A stretch of 60,612 bases of DNA from Phyllobacterium bourgognense. Its GTDB lineage: Bacteria; Pseudomonadota; Alphaproteobacteria; Rhizobiales; Rhizobiaceae. Positions 1 to 9,593 of the stretch are shown piece after piece (the stretch's first letter is position 1; every line of letters starts with the position of its first letter). The notes beneath the pieces are model-generated. The model made no database searches, was not told the DNA's origin, and was given only the letters and a program-made list of their open reading frames with translations. Where the stretch lies: positions 1 through 60,612 of the forward strand of contig NZ_QPJM01000021.1 in NCBI RefSeq assembly GCF_003337575.1, in the 5' to 3' direction. The translations under genes were made by a program, and so were the position numbers.

Positions 1-452
1 CCTTTCACACTTCGGCAGTTGATGACATCGAAGCGATTTGCTCCCAACTTTAGCAGAAATGCGATCAGAGACACCGACCGATTGCCATGCTGCCGGACCG
101 TAAAGCGCCCTCATGTTAGCCATTCCTGAAACCACGCCGATTGCCAAAAGGGGACATCGCCATTGCAGAGGAAGCGGCAGCATGATTCAAATGAGAACAG
201 CTCTCGCGCAGATTTCGCGAAGAAAGCCTACCCCGGGGCGGCCGCACAGTGACGTACGCACCCTGGGCCAGAATTGCGATAATGATCTGAAATGACTCAG
301 CCGGACATTTGATCACACGCTTGCATGAAGGATCCGAATGCAGCATGCGCCGACTGCGCCGCTGGCCTCGCCGGAAATCCTTTCGAGCAGAAATTGCGTG
401 CGCAAGCTACGAAAGGCATCGGCCGACTGTTTCAAACTCTAACCTGATGACA
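1..452. other. No recognisable gene
   Basis: I see no open frame with a recognisable family, RNA gene or repeat in this stretch. The short open frames on both strands overlap each other and lack convincing ribosome binding sites. It lies downstream of the RidA-like gene, which is transcribed towards it. Confidence 0.5.
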
Positions 453-845
453 TCAGCCGGGAATACGGGCGATCACCTTGATCTCGAAGTCGAACCCCGC
501 GAGCCAGTTGACGCCGATCGCGGTCCAGTTCGGATAAGGCGCTGCCGGGAAGACTTCGCTTTTTACGGCCATGATCGTTCCGAACTGATTTTCGGGATCG
601 GTATGAAAAGTCGTCACGTCGACGATGTCGTCAAGACCGCATCCACCTGATTGCAGGGTCGCCTCGAGATTAGCGAATGCCAGACGGACCTGAGCCTCGA
701 AGTCCGGCTCGGGCGAGCCGTCGCTGCGACTGCCGACCTGACCGGACACGAACAGGAGATTATCTGATCTGATCGCAGCGGAATAGGTCTGTGAGGTGTA
801 GAGGTCATGCCGACCGGCGGGGAAAACGGCGTCACGCTGGGCCAT
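453..845 (-). CDS. RidA/YjgF-like family protein
   Basis: A 130-residue protein of the RidA (YjgF/YER057c/UK114) family. Archetypal members hydrolyse reactive enamine/imine intermediates released by PLP enzymes. The family signature is visible as LLFVSGQVG near residue 30 and the NLEATLQSGGCGLDDIVDVT helix-strand segment in the middle. The start was placed at the ATG at 845 because AGGAG sits just upstream; a longer in-frame extension has no such site. The C-terminus reads YPNWTAIGV where active RidA proteins have a P-x-R-S segment, so the arginine needed for imine hydrolysis appears replaced by tryptophan. It may therefore belong to an Rid subfamily without this activity. It is followed on the same strand, upstream, by a DUF4177-like small gene. 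Confidence 0.85.
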   Translation of the reverse strand: MAQRDAVFPAGRHDLYTSQTYSAAIRSDNLLFVSGQVGSRSDGSPEPDFEAQVRLAFANLEATLQSGGCGLDDIVDVTTFHTDPENQFGTIMAVKSEVFPAAPYPNWTAIGVNWLAGFDFEIKVIARIPG

Positions 846-925
846 ATGGAATTCTCCTCTGTTGCGGGTTGCTGGAAAGGGTGCCGACGAATCTGTCCGT
901 CGCGTAGTCTTTTTGGTGCGGTGCA

Positions 926-1069
926 CTATCCCGCCTCTCGCTTGAAGAAGTAATGCAGCACCAAGTGCGCCGGAGAGACAACCGCGACGAGCTCCCATCC
1001 TTCAGCGCCCAGCTTCCCAAGGTCGCCGGAATCCAAGGTTCTCTCGATCACTAGATATTCCCATTGCAT
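926..1069 (-). CDS. Small DUF4177-like protein (47 aa)
   Basis: A 47-residue open frame beginning MQWEYLVIER and containing LGAEGWELVAVV and the ending YFFKREAG. This is the usual layout of DUF4177 proteins: a WEY start, a G-x-E-G-W-E-L centre and a (Y/F)-F-K-R end. The function of the family is unknown. GGAG lies about eight bases before the ATG. It sits between the RidA-like gene and the L,D-transpeptidase gene on the same strand, 61 bases from the latter, and could be cotranscribed with it. Confidence 0.7.
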   Translation of the reverse strand: MQWEYLVIERTLDSGDLGKLGAEGWELVAVVSPAHLVLHYFFKREAG

Positions 1070-1129
1070 CGTTCATTCTCCAATTGATCCTGAGCATATC
1101 CTTGGCAGCGGCGAGTACGATGAGCGGGT

Positions 1130-1804
1130 TCAACTGGTCGCAACGGCCATTGTCGGCAAGACCACCGCTTTCGTACCGACGGGAACTCGGTTGTAGAGGT
1201 CCATGATGTCCTGATTCAGGAGCCGGATGCAGCCGGATGACACTTTGGTTCCGATGGTCCACGGCTCGATCGTGCCGTGAAGGCGGTAATAGGTGTCCCG
1301 GTTTTCTCGGTAGAGATAGAGCGCACGTGGTCCGAGAGGGTTTCCCGCACCGCCGGGAAGGCCCTCCTTCAGCGGTCCATAGCGATCCGGGTCGCGGGCG
1401 ATCATGTCAGGCGTGGGTCGCCAACCTGGCCATTCGGCCTTGCGTGCGATTGTAGCTTCGCCCTGGAAGTTGAAGGCCTCAATCTTGCCGACGCCAACGC
1501 CGTACCGCATCGCCTTGCCGTTCTCCAGGACAAGGTAGCAAAACCTTTCGTTCGGATCGACGACGATCGTGCCGGGCTTTTCGTTCGTCTGGTAGGCGAC
1601 TTGTTGCCGGTAGAAGCGTGGATTCACTTTCTTCAGGTCGATAGCGGGAACTGGGAAGGGCTCAGTGTCGATGGCCGCATACATCGTCAGATAGTACGGA
1701 TCGTCGGCAGGTGACTTCGGGGCCATTGCCAGAGGCTGTTGCGTCGCGCATCCTCCCAGTACCATTGGCAATCCAACAACAAACGAACGCCTGCTTATCG
1801 ACAT
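1130..1804 (-). CDS. L,D-transpeptidase (YkuD family), lipoprotein-like
   Basis: A YkuD-domain L,D-transpeptidase of 224 residues that would cross-link peptidoglycan stem peptides or attach proteins to peptidoglycan in the periplasm. The catalytic region is clear near residues 178-200: HGT, then SSGCIRLLNQD, with the active-site Cys inside SSGCIRL. The N-terminus has a twin-arginine-like SRRSFVVG followed by a hydrophobic stretch and LGGC, a plausible lipobox. The start at 1804 was chosen because it places this signal at the very N-terminus. The divergent LysR gene begins 105 bases away, so the two may share a promoter region. Confidence 0.9.
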   Translation of the reverse strand: MSISRRSFVVGLPMVLGGCATQQPLAMAPKSPADDPYYLTMYAAIDTEPFPVPAIDLKKVNPRFYRQQVAYQTNEKPGTIVVDPNERFCYLVLENGKAMRYGVGVGKIEAFNFQGEATIARKAEWPGWRPTPDMIARDPDRYGPLKEGLPGGAGNPLGPRALYLYRENRDTYYRLHGTIEPWTIGTKVSSGCIRLLNQDIMDLYNRVPVGTKAVVLPTMAVATS

Positions 1805-1909
1805 TTTCACATCAGTCCCGCGATATCTAAATATGGGAGGCATAAAGCCCGTGGCGCGGGCCGCGTCTATCCGTTATGGTGTGATGAATGCTATAACCAG
1901 AGGATATAA

Positions 1910-2812
1910 ATGGACGTCAATCTCGCCCTCCGAGCCTTTGTCAGGACCGTTGAAAAGGGGTCGGTGACAGGTGCGGCACGCGATCTCGGTATTTCGCAGC
2001 CGGCGGTGACCAAGCATCTCCGCAACCTCGAACGCCATGTCAACGCGCGGTTGCTGGAGCGCACGACGCGCGCGGTCCGGCCGACCGCGCATGGGTTGAG
2101 ACTTTATGAGGTGAGCCGTAATGCGCTTGCGTCGATTGAGGCCGCGATGGAGGGAGTTCGCCACGACATGGGCGAGATCGAAGGTGCCCTTCGCATCCAC
2201 GCCCCGTCCTGCATTGGCGCGCAGCATCTTCATGGCATGGTAATGGAGTTCCAGAACAAGCATCCGGCAGTCGCGGTCGATCTCGTACTCGACAACCGCC
2301 AGGTCGATTTAATCTATGAGAATTTCGATCTCGCCGTTCAATATGGCAAGCAGGAACAACAGGAGTTGATCGTCCGCAGGTTCGGTTCGATCCGGCGCAT
2401 TCTCGTCGCATCGCCGGAATATCTGAAACGTGTCGGGCCTATCGACAGTTTAAATGGCCTTTCAAAGGTGGGTATGATCACCACAACGACCATTCTGTCG
2501 CCGCGAGATACCCTCACACTATACAGAGAGGGCGAAATGACCGAGGTTTCCGTTCGCCCACTACTCAGAACCAACAACGCACAGGTGATGATAAACAGCC
2601 TGAAGTCTGGGCACGGTGCAGGTCCTGTCCAGGTAATCCTCGTATCGGAAGAGCTCGCCGACGGACGCCTGCTGCGCATATTGCCAGAATACGAGGTCAA
2701 GCCGACGGACGCATATTTGATCTATCCATCCACCAGATTCATGCGCCCTGCTGTGCGAGCCTTTACCGATTTTGTGGTTCCGAAATTGCGCAATGTCGAA
2801 GGCATCGACTGA
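1910..2812 (+). CDS. LysR-family transcriptional regulator
   Basis: A 300-residue LysR-type regulator. The N-terminal winged helix-turn-helix is evident (FVRTVEKGSVTGAARDLGIS, then QPAVTKHLRNLE), followed by the two-lobed periplasmic-binding-like effector domain from about residue 88. Length is normal for the family. It is divergent from the L,D-transpeptidase gene and upstream of a SnoaL-like gene, either of which could be a target. The effector cannot be inferred. Confidence 0.92.
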   Translation: MDVNLALRAFVRTVEKGSVTGAARDLGISQPAVTKHLRNLERHVNARLLERTTRAVRPTAHGLRLYEVSRNALASIEAAMEGVRHDMGEIEGALRIHAPSCIGAQHLHGMVMEFQNKHPAVAVDLVLDNRQVDLIYENFDLAVQYGKQEQQELIVRRFGSIRRILVASPEYLKRVGPIDSLNGLSKVGMITTTTILSPRDTLTLYREGEMTEVSVRPLLRTNNAQVMINSLKSGHGAGPVQVILVSEELADGRLLRILPEYEVKPTDAYLIYPSTRFMRPAVRAFTDFVVPKLRNVEGID

Positions 2813-3098
2813 CTTTTTGACATAACTTGATTGTGCTATCGGCGCTGGCGCAGAAAATTCTGCGCCGAATGCGCTCCTTGGACGTGGTTCGTCATTACCC
2901 TGTCTGTTGAAGCTTCCTTGCGCAACGGCCCGGCATCCATCGAATACCGAACCCAGGAGGGGCAAGCCAGACTGCGCAATATTGGACTACAATTTGCCGG
3001 GCGCGTCGCATTGCTCGCGGGGGGAAGAACCAGATGGCAAGTTCGAGTTCCAAGTCTACGGAGGGCGCGAAAGCGCCCATTCTCACATGGAGGACGGC

Positions 3099-3482
3099 AT
3101 GGAAACACTACAACGCAACAAGGCGAACGTGATCGCCTTCTATGTACTCATGTTCAACGACTGCAAACCGCGCGAGGCTATCGAGCGATATGCTGGTGCC
3201 GACTACATTCAGCACAACCCCCATGTGACAACAGGCAAGGACGGCTTTATCGAATATTTCGAGCGAATGGCGCGGGAGTGGCCGGGCAAGCGGGTAGAGA
3301 TCAAGCGGGCCATTGCGGAGGCTGATCTGGTCGTTTTGCATTGCTTCCAGCACTGGCCGAACAACCACGACTATGCCGGGATCGACATTTTCCGGCTCGA
3401 TGAAAACGGTAGGATTATTGAACACTGGGACGTGCTCCAGGTCATGCCCGAGAATTCAGCCAACTCAAACGGAATGTTCTGA
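3099..3482 (+). CDS. SnoaL-like (NTF2-fold) protein
   Basis: A 127-residue NTF2-fold protein resembling SnoaL-like polyketide-cyclase-type proteins. Typical features are the early [18 protein letters not shown] helix, YIQHNPHV, and the C-terminal [19 protein letters not shown] strand pair. Members act on small molecules, but most, like this one, have no assigned substrate. The ATG at 3099 is preceded by GGAGG five bases upstream, which decides it over the in-frame ATG at 3087. Confidence 0.8.
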   Translation: METLQRNKANVIAFYVLMFNDCKPREAIERYAGADYIQHNPHVTTGKDGFIEYFERMAREWPGKRVEIKRAIAEADLVVLHCFQHWPNNHDYAGIDIFRLDENGRIIEHWDVLQVMPENSANSNGMF

Positions 3483-3723
3483 GCATCCCATCTGGAGATG
3501 GCTGTTTGAGCGAGCACAAGGCCAGTTGACCTATATCGTTGAGGTCGAGTTGCCCACCGTGCTTGCTGACGGAGTGTCAGCATTCGAGCAACGGCTGTGA
3601 CCGCCGCTTACCGGCGGCTTACCCAGTGTCTCGGCCGAGAACAGGACAGTCCGCTTTCGGCCCTTCATTCCTTGGGCCCCATACGTTTTCTCTCCGGCCA
3701 ATGTTGGCCGAAGGAGACCTGAA

Positions 3724-4342
3724 ATGGGTATTGCACAATACGATCCTGCCGCACTCGGCCGTCCGGCGTGGAACGCCGGCCAAGAAGCCGCTGAAACAGC
3801 GCCAGATTTGGACGATCCGCTTCTTTCTTGATAGGGAGACACGCATGAGAGATCGTGCGTTGTTTGACCTCGCAATCGACAGCAAACTGCGGGGCTGCGA
3901 TCTCGTGAAAATGAAAAACGGGTGTCTCGTGACAGGAACGCAAATTCGAACTCGAGCCATCGTCGTCCAGCAAAAGACCGGCCGTCCGGTTCAGTTCGAA
4001 ATCACGGCGGAGGTGAGGGCAAGTTTGCTTGCATGGCTTGAACGGCGAGGTGGAACAATCGACGACTACGCTTTTCCCAGTCGAGTCGACCACACCGATC
4101 ATCTGAGTACTCGCCAGTATGCCCGATTGGTCGATGAATGGGTGACCGCAATTGGGCTGCGGCGCGAAGACTACGGCACGCACTCGCTTCGGCGCACGAA
4201 GGCCGCGATGATTTACAAGGCGACAGGCAATCTTCGCGCGATCCAAATCCTGTTGGGGCACACCAAGATCGAAAATACGGTCAAGTACCTTGGCGTGGAC
4301 ATTGAGGATGCGCTGGAACTAGCCGAGCACACTGAAATCTGA
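3724..4342 (+). pseudogene. Tyrosine recombinase/integrase, frameshifted near its N-terminus
   Basis: A short tyrosine recombinase of a type common in rhizobial genomes. The C-terminal catalytic part is intact in one frame, with DYGTHSLRRTKAAMIY, LLGHTKIENTVKYLG and catalytic R, H-x-x-R and Y positions. The family's usual N-terminus, MGIAQYDPAALGRPAWNAG, is encoded from the ATG at 3724 behind AAGGAGA, but in a different frame from the rest. The break lies near 3778-3790, so a base gain or loss, possibly with lost codons, separates the two parts. Either the gene is dead or only an N-terminally altered product is made. A strong terminator follows immediately. Confidence 0.85.
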
Positions 4343-4345
4343 GCG

Positions 4346-4374
4346 CGTGCAGCCCCGCACAGTGGGGCTGCACG
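4346..4374 (+). terminator. Hairpin terminator after the integrase
   Basis: An 11-bp perfect stem (CGTGCAGCCCC with GGGGCTGCACG) and a seven-base loop begins four bases after the integrase stop codon. There is no long T-run, only GTGTTAACG, so termination strength is uncertain. Confidence 0.7.
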
Positions 4375-4563
4375 TGTTAACGAAACTTTCTCAATTCCAA
4401 AGATTGCGGTCAGGCGGCTATGCGCGCCCACATCTCGCTCCTCAAAGCTACGTCGTCCGACTTCTAAAAGCGAACATCGCCTATACCCGACTAGGCGCCC
4501 CGCCGGCCGTCTTCGCCGCGCGCTCGGCGCCAGTATTCCACAAAAATCTCATCGAACTGAGGC

Positions 4564-5150
4564 TCAACGCGGCCGCCGCAGCATTGGGACGAGAGTCGGC
4601 GACGAACCGACCTGGATCGCGCCGAGCGGTTCGAAGCCGTAGCGTCGGTAGAACGGAATGTTGCGCGGGTTCGAGGATTCCAAATAGGCTGGCGCGTGAT
4701 CGCGATCGCACCGTGCGAGTGCGTACGCCATCAAGGCGTCGCCGTGACCTTCGCCTTGATGCGCCGGGTCGACGCCGATCAGCGGCAGGTACCAATGTGG
4801 TTCGGTCGGGTGATATGCGGCCATCTCCTCGAATATGGCCGTGGTTTCGGGGGCAATAGAGCGCGCAACCGTGCTCTCGATCACCGCACCAAGCTCTTCC
4901 TCGTCGGAATGTACTCCGGGCGATAGCCACAGCGCCGTCCCAGCGTAGCCGTCGGTGCAAAAGGCGCTTCCGTTAGAGAATGCGCTGCTCCCGAAGGCCC
5001 GGATCATTCGCGGCATGGCCGCAAGGTACTGGTGTGTCCATGCGGCCAGGTCCATCGCGCCATCGGATCCGCTGCAAACGCCAGCATGACCGTTTCGACC
5101 GCCACATCTTCCTCGGCCGCGGCCATAACTCTCACTGTTGGTGATTTCAC
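4564..5150 (-). pseudogene. GNAT acetyltransferase, frameshifted
   Basis: A GNAT-family N-acetyltransferase. The acetyl-CoA-binding region is visible as LIGVDPAHQGEGHGDALM and the C-terminal part as NIPFYRRYGFEPLG. The intact reading frame only starts at 5055, but the missing N-terminal sequence (VAVETVMLAFAADPMARWTW) lies upstream in another frame, beginning at a GTG at 5150 with GGAGGG just before it. The two frames meet near 5035, where about two extra bases appear to have been gained. A shortened protein starting inside the domain is unlikely to fold normally. Confidence 0.75.
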
Positions 5151-5517
5151 ACTGCCCTCCTGTCGTAGGTGGTCCGACGAGGCGCCCGCGCCCGTTTTCA
5201 GCTACGCATCGTAACTCGGATGGCGTGGGAGCGATACCGCGTGCTGCTGGCTCAGCGGTACTGGATCGGTCGCCGAAGGGCGGTTATCCGATAATTCGCC
5301 CTAGAGCAGACACTCCGCTACCGGCCCCAAGTCGGAATAATCCGCTTGGCGCCATTAGCGGACATTGTCCGCCTGGCAGCGCCTGAGGCCTCCACTACGA
5401 ATATTTGATCGTCGAGTTCGGGTCGAAGCCAGCCACGCTATTCAGTGATTGTTATGAATGCATGAAGTCATGATGTATAGTGGTGGGTTAGGTGGTCGTT
5501 CTGAGAGGGGACCCCTG
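5151..5517. other. Intergenic region upstream of the first cyclase gene
   Basis: No gene is seen. It contains the 19-bp motif described at 5349-5367 and, overlapping it, a palindrome GCGGACA-T-TGTCCGC at 5358-5372, both plausible regulatory sites for the cyclase-type gene downstream. Confidence 0.5.
5349..5367 (+). promoter_or_regulatory. Motif shared by both cyclase genes (copy 1)
   Basis: GCGCCATTAGCGGACATTG lies 150 bases before the first cyclase start. The same motif with one change occurs at 9462-9480, 113 bases before the second. Shared upstream placement suggests a common regulatory protein site, but no promoter elements could be assigned with confidence. Confidence 0.5.
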
Positions 5518-8500
5518 ATGAACATTGCGGCTTGGCTAGAGAGTCTAGGGCTTGGACAGTATGCCCAAGCCTTTGAGAGTAATGCGATTGATGCTGAGAC
5601 ACTGCCCAAGCTGACCCCCGAAGATCTAAAGGAGGTCGGTGTCGCTGCTCTCGCGCACAGAAAGAAAATACTCGAAGCAATCGCTGGACTCGAGGGCGAC
5701 CAGCATGCGTCGCCTTTGCGATCTTCAACCCGTATGAAAGCAGTCAATTCTCGAGACCAATCGTTTCCGGTTCGGCCACGTGAAGCCGAGAGACGCCAGC
5801 TCACAGTGATGTTCGTCGATCTTGTGGGTTCAACAGGTCTATCTACCCGTCTTGATCCTGAAGAGATGGGCACGGTCTTGCGGCAATTCCAGAATGCAGT
5901 TGCCGGCGACGTCGTCCGCTTCGACGGCTATGTCGCGAAACTTATGGGCGATGGTGTCCTTGCATATTTCGGTTGGCCGCAGACACATGAGGATGAAGCG
6001 GAACGTGCCGTCCGCGCGGGACTTGCCGTTGTTGAAACCGTCAAAACCCTTTCCACGAATGATCGCCAGCAACTTTCCTGCCGTATCGGCATCGCGACCG
6101 GCCTGGTTGTCGTCGGCGAACTGATAGGCACCGGGGCCGCACAGGAAAACGCCGTCGTCGGCGAGACACCCAACCTCGCCGCCCGCTTGCAAACGCTCGC
6201 CGAACCAGACACGGTGCTTATTTCCGAACTCACTTTTCGACTAATGGGAAAGCTTTTCGAGGTGAAGCGAATCCGCCCCCAGAAGCTGCACGGCTTCGAC
6301 ACGCCTACCAATTCGTACCAGGTAATTGCAGAGGGCAGAGCGGAAGGCCGATTCGACGCTCTTCATGTTGGAAGCACAGCGCCGCTGGCGGGCCGCGATC
6401 CGGAAGTAGCCCTCCTCGTTGAGCGATGGAACCTTGCGGCGTCGGGAGAAGGACAAGTCGTGGAGCTGTTTGGAGAGGCCGGGATTGGCAAGTCACGTAT
6501 TCTCCAGGAACTTCGCGAGCGCCTAAAAGAGGAACCTATCACGTATCTGCGCTACTTCTGCTCGCCATACCATACAGAGAGCGCACTGTATCCTGTCACA
6601 GACCAGTTGCTGCGGGCCGCAGACATCAACAGAGCGGACCCGGCAGAAAAGCAGTTGATGTTCCTGGAGCAGGCGCTTTCAACGGCGCAGAATCCGCAAG
6701 AGGCGATCCCCCTAATTGCCGCCCTGCTGTCAATTCCCACAGACAGCCATTATCCGAAGCTCGACCTGATGCCCCAAAAGCAAAAGGCACGGACTTTCGA
6801 AGTTTTGATCGAACAGCTTGAGGCGCTCGCAAGCAACAATCCTGTCCTCATGCTGCTTGAAGACGCTCACTATCTTGACCACGTCTCCGCGGAACTCTTC
6901 GACGTGATCGTTGACCGAATGCAGCGACTCCCGATCATGCTGGTTGCCACCTATCGTCCGGAAGGAATTGTACGTTGGAACGGATTTCCCCATGCGACCG
7001 TTCTGACGCTGAATAGGTTGAGCCGAGCGCAAGCGGCTTCCATCATCACGACTATGACGGGAGGAAAACAACTCCCCGCACCAGTTCTCGATCAGATACT
7101 TTCCAAGACCGAAGGCGTGCCCCTGTTCATCGAAGAATTGACCAAGGTCATCCTGGAATCTGGCCTGCTCAACGAGAACGGCCAACAATACAAACTGTCC
7201 GGTCCGCTACCCCCATTAGCAGTTCCTGCGACCCTGCATGACTCTTTGATGGCCCGTCTTGATCGGCTCGCCTCAGTCCGGGAGGTTGCCCAGATCGGTG
7301 CAGTCATCGGGCGGGAGTTTAGCCACGAACTACTCCTCGCGGCCGCTGGTTTGCCGGAAGTTGAACTTGAGCGAGCGACAGACCAGCTCGTGACAGCCGG
7401 CTTGGTGTTCCGTCGAGGGGGCGGGAGCCAGGTCAGCTACGCCTTCAAACATGCCCTGGTACAGGATGCTGCGTACGGAAGCCTTCTTCTGAGTCGTCGG
7501 CAGCAATTGCACGCACGCATCGCGCACGTCCTGGAGGAACGCTTTCCGGAGATGGCGGCGACCGAACCTGAATTGCTCGCTCATCATTTCGGCCAGGCTT
7601 CGCTTATCGAAAAGGCGGTCGAGTACCACGAGTTAGCCGGAAGGCGTGCATTATCACGTTCATCGCCTTCGGAAGCTCTCATTCGGTTCGGAAACGCGTT
7701 GGGCGGATTGACCAGCCTTCCGGCCTCAAGGGAGCGTACGAGGCGTGAGCTTTCGATTCAAGTGGCGTTAGGCAGTACGCTCGTCGCAGTTCACGGATTT
7801 GCCGCACAAGAAACCGGGGCGGCATACCTGCGGGCGCAGGAATTGTGTGAAGAACTGGGCGAGATACAAGAGCTGTTTCCGGTGCTTTACGGCCTTTGCC
7901 TTTATCATCTCTATGCCGCCGAACTGGCGGAAGCACGCCGCGACGCGGACAGGCTATTGGAATTGGCCAACAGGAACAATGAGCGCCGCCTTTTATTCTT
8001 CGCCCACCGCGCAGCAGGCGTCAGCGCATTACCTGCGGGTGAATTTTCGCGCTCACGCGCACATTTGACGGAAGCTTTGGCGCTCTATGATCCACAAGAG
8101 CATCGATCTCCGGCATTCGTTTACGCCTTTGACCCCCGAGTCGTATGCCTCGACTATTTGGCGCGGGCCCAGTTGGTTCTCGGCCTGCCCGACCAAGCTC
8201 TTGCGACAAATGAGGAAGCGGTGGAAGAAGCGAGGAGGATCGGACACCGCAACAGCCTCGCTCTACCGCTGTTCTTTGGGGGGGTGATGCGCCAAATTCT
8301 CGGCGACGGTAGAGGGGTGAAGCTCCGTACCGCAGAACTTGCGAAAATATCGGGAGAGGCCGGATTTCGGTTCTGGCAAGCGGGAGCTACGATCCTGCAG
8401 GCGTGGGTCTTAGCAGACGAAGGCGAAATAGACCGCGGCCGGACCGATCTGCAGAGGGGCGTCTCCGAGTGGAGGAGCACAGGGGCACGGTACATGTCGC

Positions 8501-8898
8501 CCTACTTCGCCGCCCTGTTGGCACAAATCGAGCTGAAAGCTGGCAATCCTGCGGCGGCACTCCAACTGCTCGAAGACGCGCAAGTGATCATCGAACGGAC
8601 TAACGAGCGTTGGTTCGCAGCCGAGGTGTTCCGCCTCCAGGGAGAGGCCCTGCTCCAGCTTGGGTCCGAAGGGGCTATAACGGCCGCGGATCGGTTCGGT
8701 GACGCTCTGACCACAGCACGTTCACAGGATGCGCGTTTTTGGGAGCTTCGCGCGGCAATGGGACTTGTCCGCATTGGCAATGGCGAAATCAATGCACGCG
8801 AGCGACTTGCCGAAATTTGCTCGAGTTTCACCGAAGGAGCAGCGTTGCCGGATCTGAAAGCCGCACAAATGCTTGCAGCGACAGTGGGATCAGCATAA
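5518..8898 (+). CDS. SAM domain-class III cyclase-ATPase-TPR protein (first paralogue)
   Basis: A 1,126-residue multidomain signalling protein. A SAM domain occupies about residues 1-60 (MNIAAWLESLGLGQYAQAFE). A class III adenylate/guanylate cyclase domain follows from about residue 92 (RRQLTVMFVDLVGSTGLSTR, with the second metal-binding Asp in GDGVLAYFG near 143). A STAND/AAA-type ATPase has its Walker A GEAGIGKS near 318-325 and a Walker B-like LMLLEDAH. The last ~480 residues are helical TPR-like repeats. It is probably a cytoplasmic ligand-gated cyclase or signal scaffold; the purine specificity cannot be called. The start at 5518 is preferred because it begins exactly at the SAM domain after GAGAGGGG. 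The paralogue at 9594-12926 has the same architecture. Confidence 0.9.
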   Translation: MNIAAWLESLGLGQYAQAFESNAIDAETLPKLTPEDLKEVGVAALAHRKKILEAIAGLEGDQHASPLRSSTRMKAVNSRDQSFPVRPREAERRQLTVMFVDLVGSTGLSTRLDPEEMGTVLRQFQNAVAGDVVRFDGYVAKLMGDGVLAYFGWPQTHEDEAERAVRAGLAVVETVKTLSTNDRQQLSCRIGIATGLVVVGELIGTGAAQENAVVGETPNLAARLQTLAEPDTVLISELTFRLMGKLFEVKRIRPQKLHGFDTPTNSYQVIAEGRAEGRFDALHVGSTAPLAGRDPEVALLVERWNLAASGEGQVVELFGEAGIGKSRILQELRERLKEEPITYLRYFCSPYHTESALYPVTDQLLRAADINRADPAEKQLMFLEQALSTAQNPQEAIPLIAALLSIPTDSHYPKLDLMPQKQKARTFEVLIEQLEALASNNPVLMLLEDAHYLDHVSAELFDVIVDRMQRLPIMLVATYRPEGIVRWNGFPHATVLTLNRLSRAQAASIITTMTGGKQLPAPVLDQILSKTEGVPLFIEELTKVILESGLLNENGQQYKLSGPLPPLAVPATLHDSLMARLDRLASVREVAQIGAVIGREFSHELLLAAAGLPEVELERATDQLVTAGLVFRRGGGSQVSYAFKHALVQDAAYGSLLLSRRQQLHARIAHVLEERFPEMAATEPELLAHHFGQASLIEKAVEYHELAGRRALSRSSPSEALIRFGNALGGLTSLPASRERTRRELSIQVALGSTLVAVHGFAAQETGAAYLRAQELCEELGEIQELFPVLYGLCLYHLYAAELAEARRDADRLLELANRNNERRLLFFAHRAAGVSALPAGEFSRSRAHLTEALALYDPQEHRSPAFVYAFDPRVVCLDYLARAQLVLGLPDQALATNEEAVEEARRIGHRNSLALPLFFGGVMRQILGDGRGVKLRTAELAKISGEAGFRFWQAGATILQAWVLADEGEIDRGRTDLQRGVSEWRSTGARYMSPYFAALLAQIELKAGNPAAALQLLEDAQVIIERTNERWFAAEVFRLQGEALLQLGSEGAITAADRFGDALTTARSQDARFWELRAAMGLVRIGNGEINARERLAEICSSFTEGAALPDLKAAQMLAATVGSA

Positions 8899-8920
8899 CC
8901 AACAAGAGTGGGAGGAAATC

Positions 8921-9301
8921 ATGCCGGAATCCGACATCAATACAGTCGTGAAAGAAGCACAGCATCGCTGGAACACAGCGTTCAACGGCGGAGATGCAGC
9001 AGCAGTTGCGGCGCTTTACACCTTGGACGGCATAGTACTGCCGCCCACGCATGCTGCCGTGAAGGGAATAGCCGCAATTACCGAATTCTGGGCGGGTTTG
9101 ATATCGGCAGGGTTCAGGGATCATGGCATCGAACTGCACGATGCACAGAGTGTCGGGGACCTCGCCTATTCCAACGGCAAGTGGTGGGCGACCGGTTCGG
9201 GGGACGACGGAAAGGAAGTACGCTTTGAGGGGACCCTCGTCACAGTATTGCGAAGGGAACGCGATGGTTCTTGGAAAACTTGCCTGCATATATGGAACTG
9301 A
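8921..9301 (+). CDS. SnoaL/DUF4440-like NTF2-fold protein
   Basis: A 126-residue NTF2-fold protein of the DUF4440/SgcJ type, with the usual RWNTAFNGGDAAAVAALYT opening and an ending DGSWKTCLHIWN. The ATG at 8921 follows GGAGG. It starts 22 bases after the first cyclase gene and is likely cotranscribed with it. Its place between two cyclase-ATPase paralogues suggests it may bind a ligand in the same pathway, but this is inference. Confidence 0.8.
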   Translation: MPESDINTVVKEAQHRWNTAFNGGDAAAVAALYTLDGIVLPPTHAAVKGIAAITEFWAGLISAGFRDHGIELHDAQSVGDLAYSNGKWWATGSGDDGKEVRFEGTLVTVLRRERDGSWKTCLHIWN

Positions 9302-9461
9302 CGCATGCTGGACACGACTAGCTGTGTTTCAGTCGTTCAAGTTGAGCTATAATTTGGGCCACTGGGCACAATGAACAGGTCTTGGCGCTCGATGGTAACG
9401 TCGAAAGAGCGAAGTCGCGGGCGGACGTAATGAAACTGACGGGCGGCGCAACGTCCCCTTT

Positions 9462-9480
9462 GCGCCATTTGCGGACATTG
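9462..9480 (+). promoter_or_regulatory. Motif shared by both cyclase genes (copy 2)
   Basis: GCGCCATTTGCGGACATTG, identical at 18 of 19 positions to the motif at 5349-5367, in the same orientation and 113 bases before the second cyclase start. The surrounding 290-base gap otherwise shows no gene. Confidence 0.5.
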
Positions 9481-9593
9481 GCCCCTCGGTCTGCTCCTTT
9501 CCCAGCTGGCATCGCCTCGATTAGCGACTCGGAGGGGGTTCCTCAATGCGCTCGCACGATGTTAGACTGCCTCGGAACTACCCGGAGGATGTC

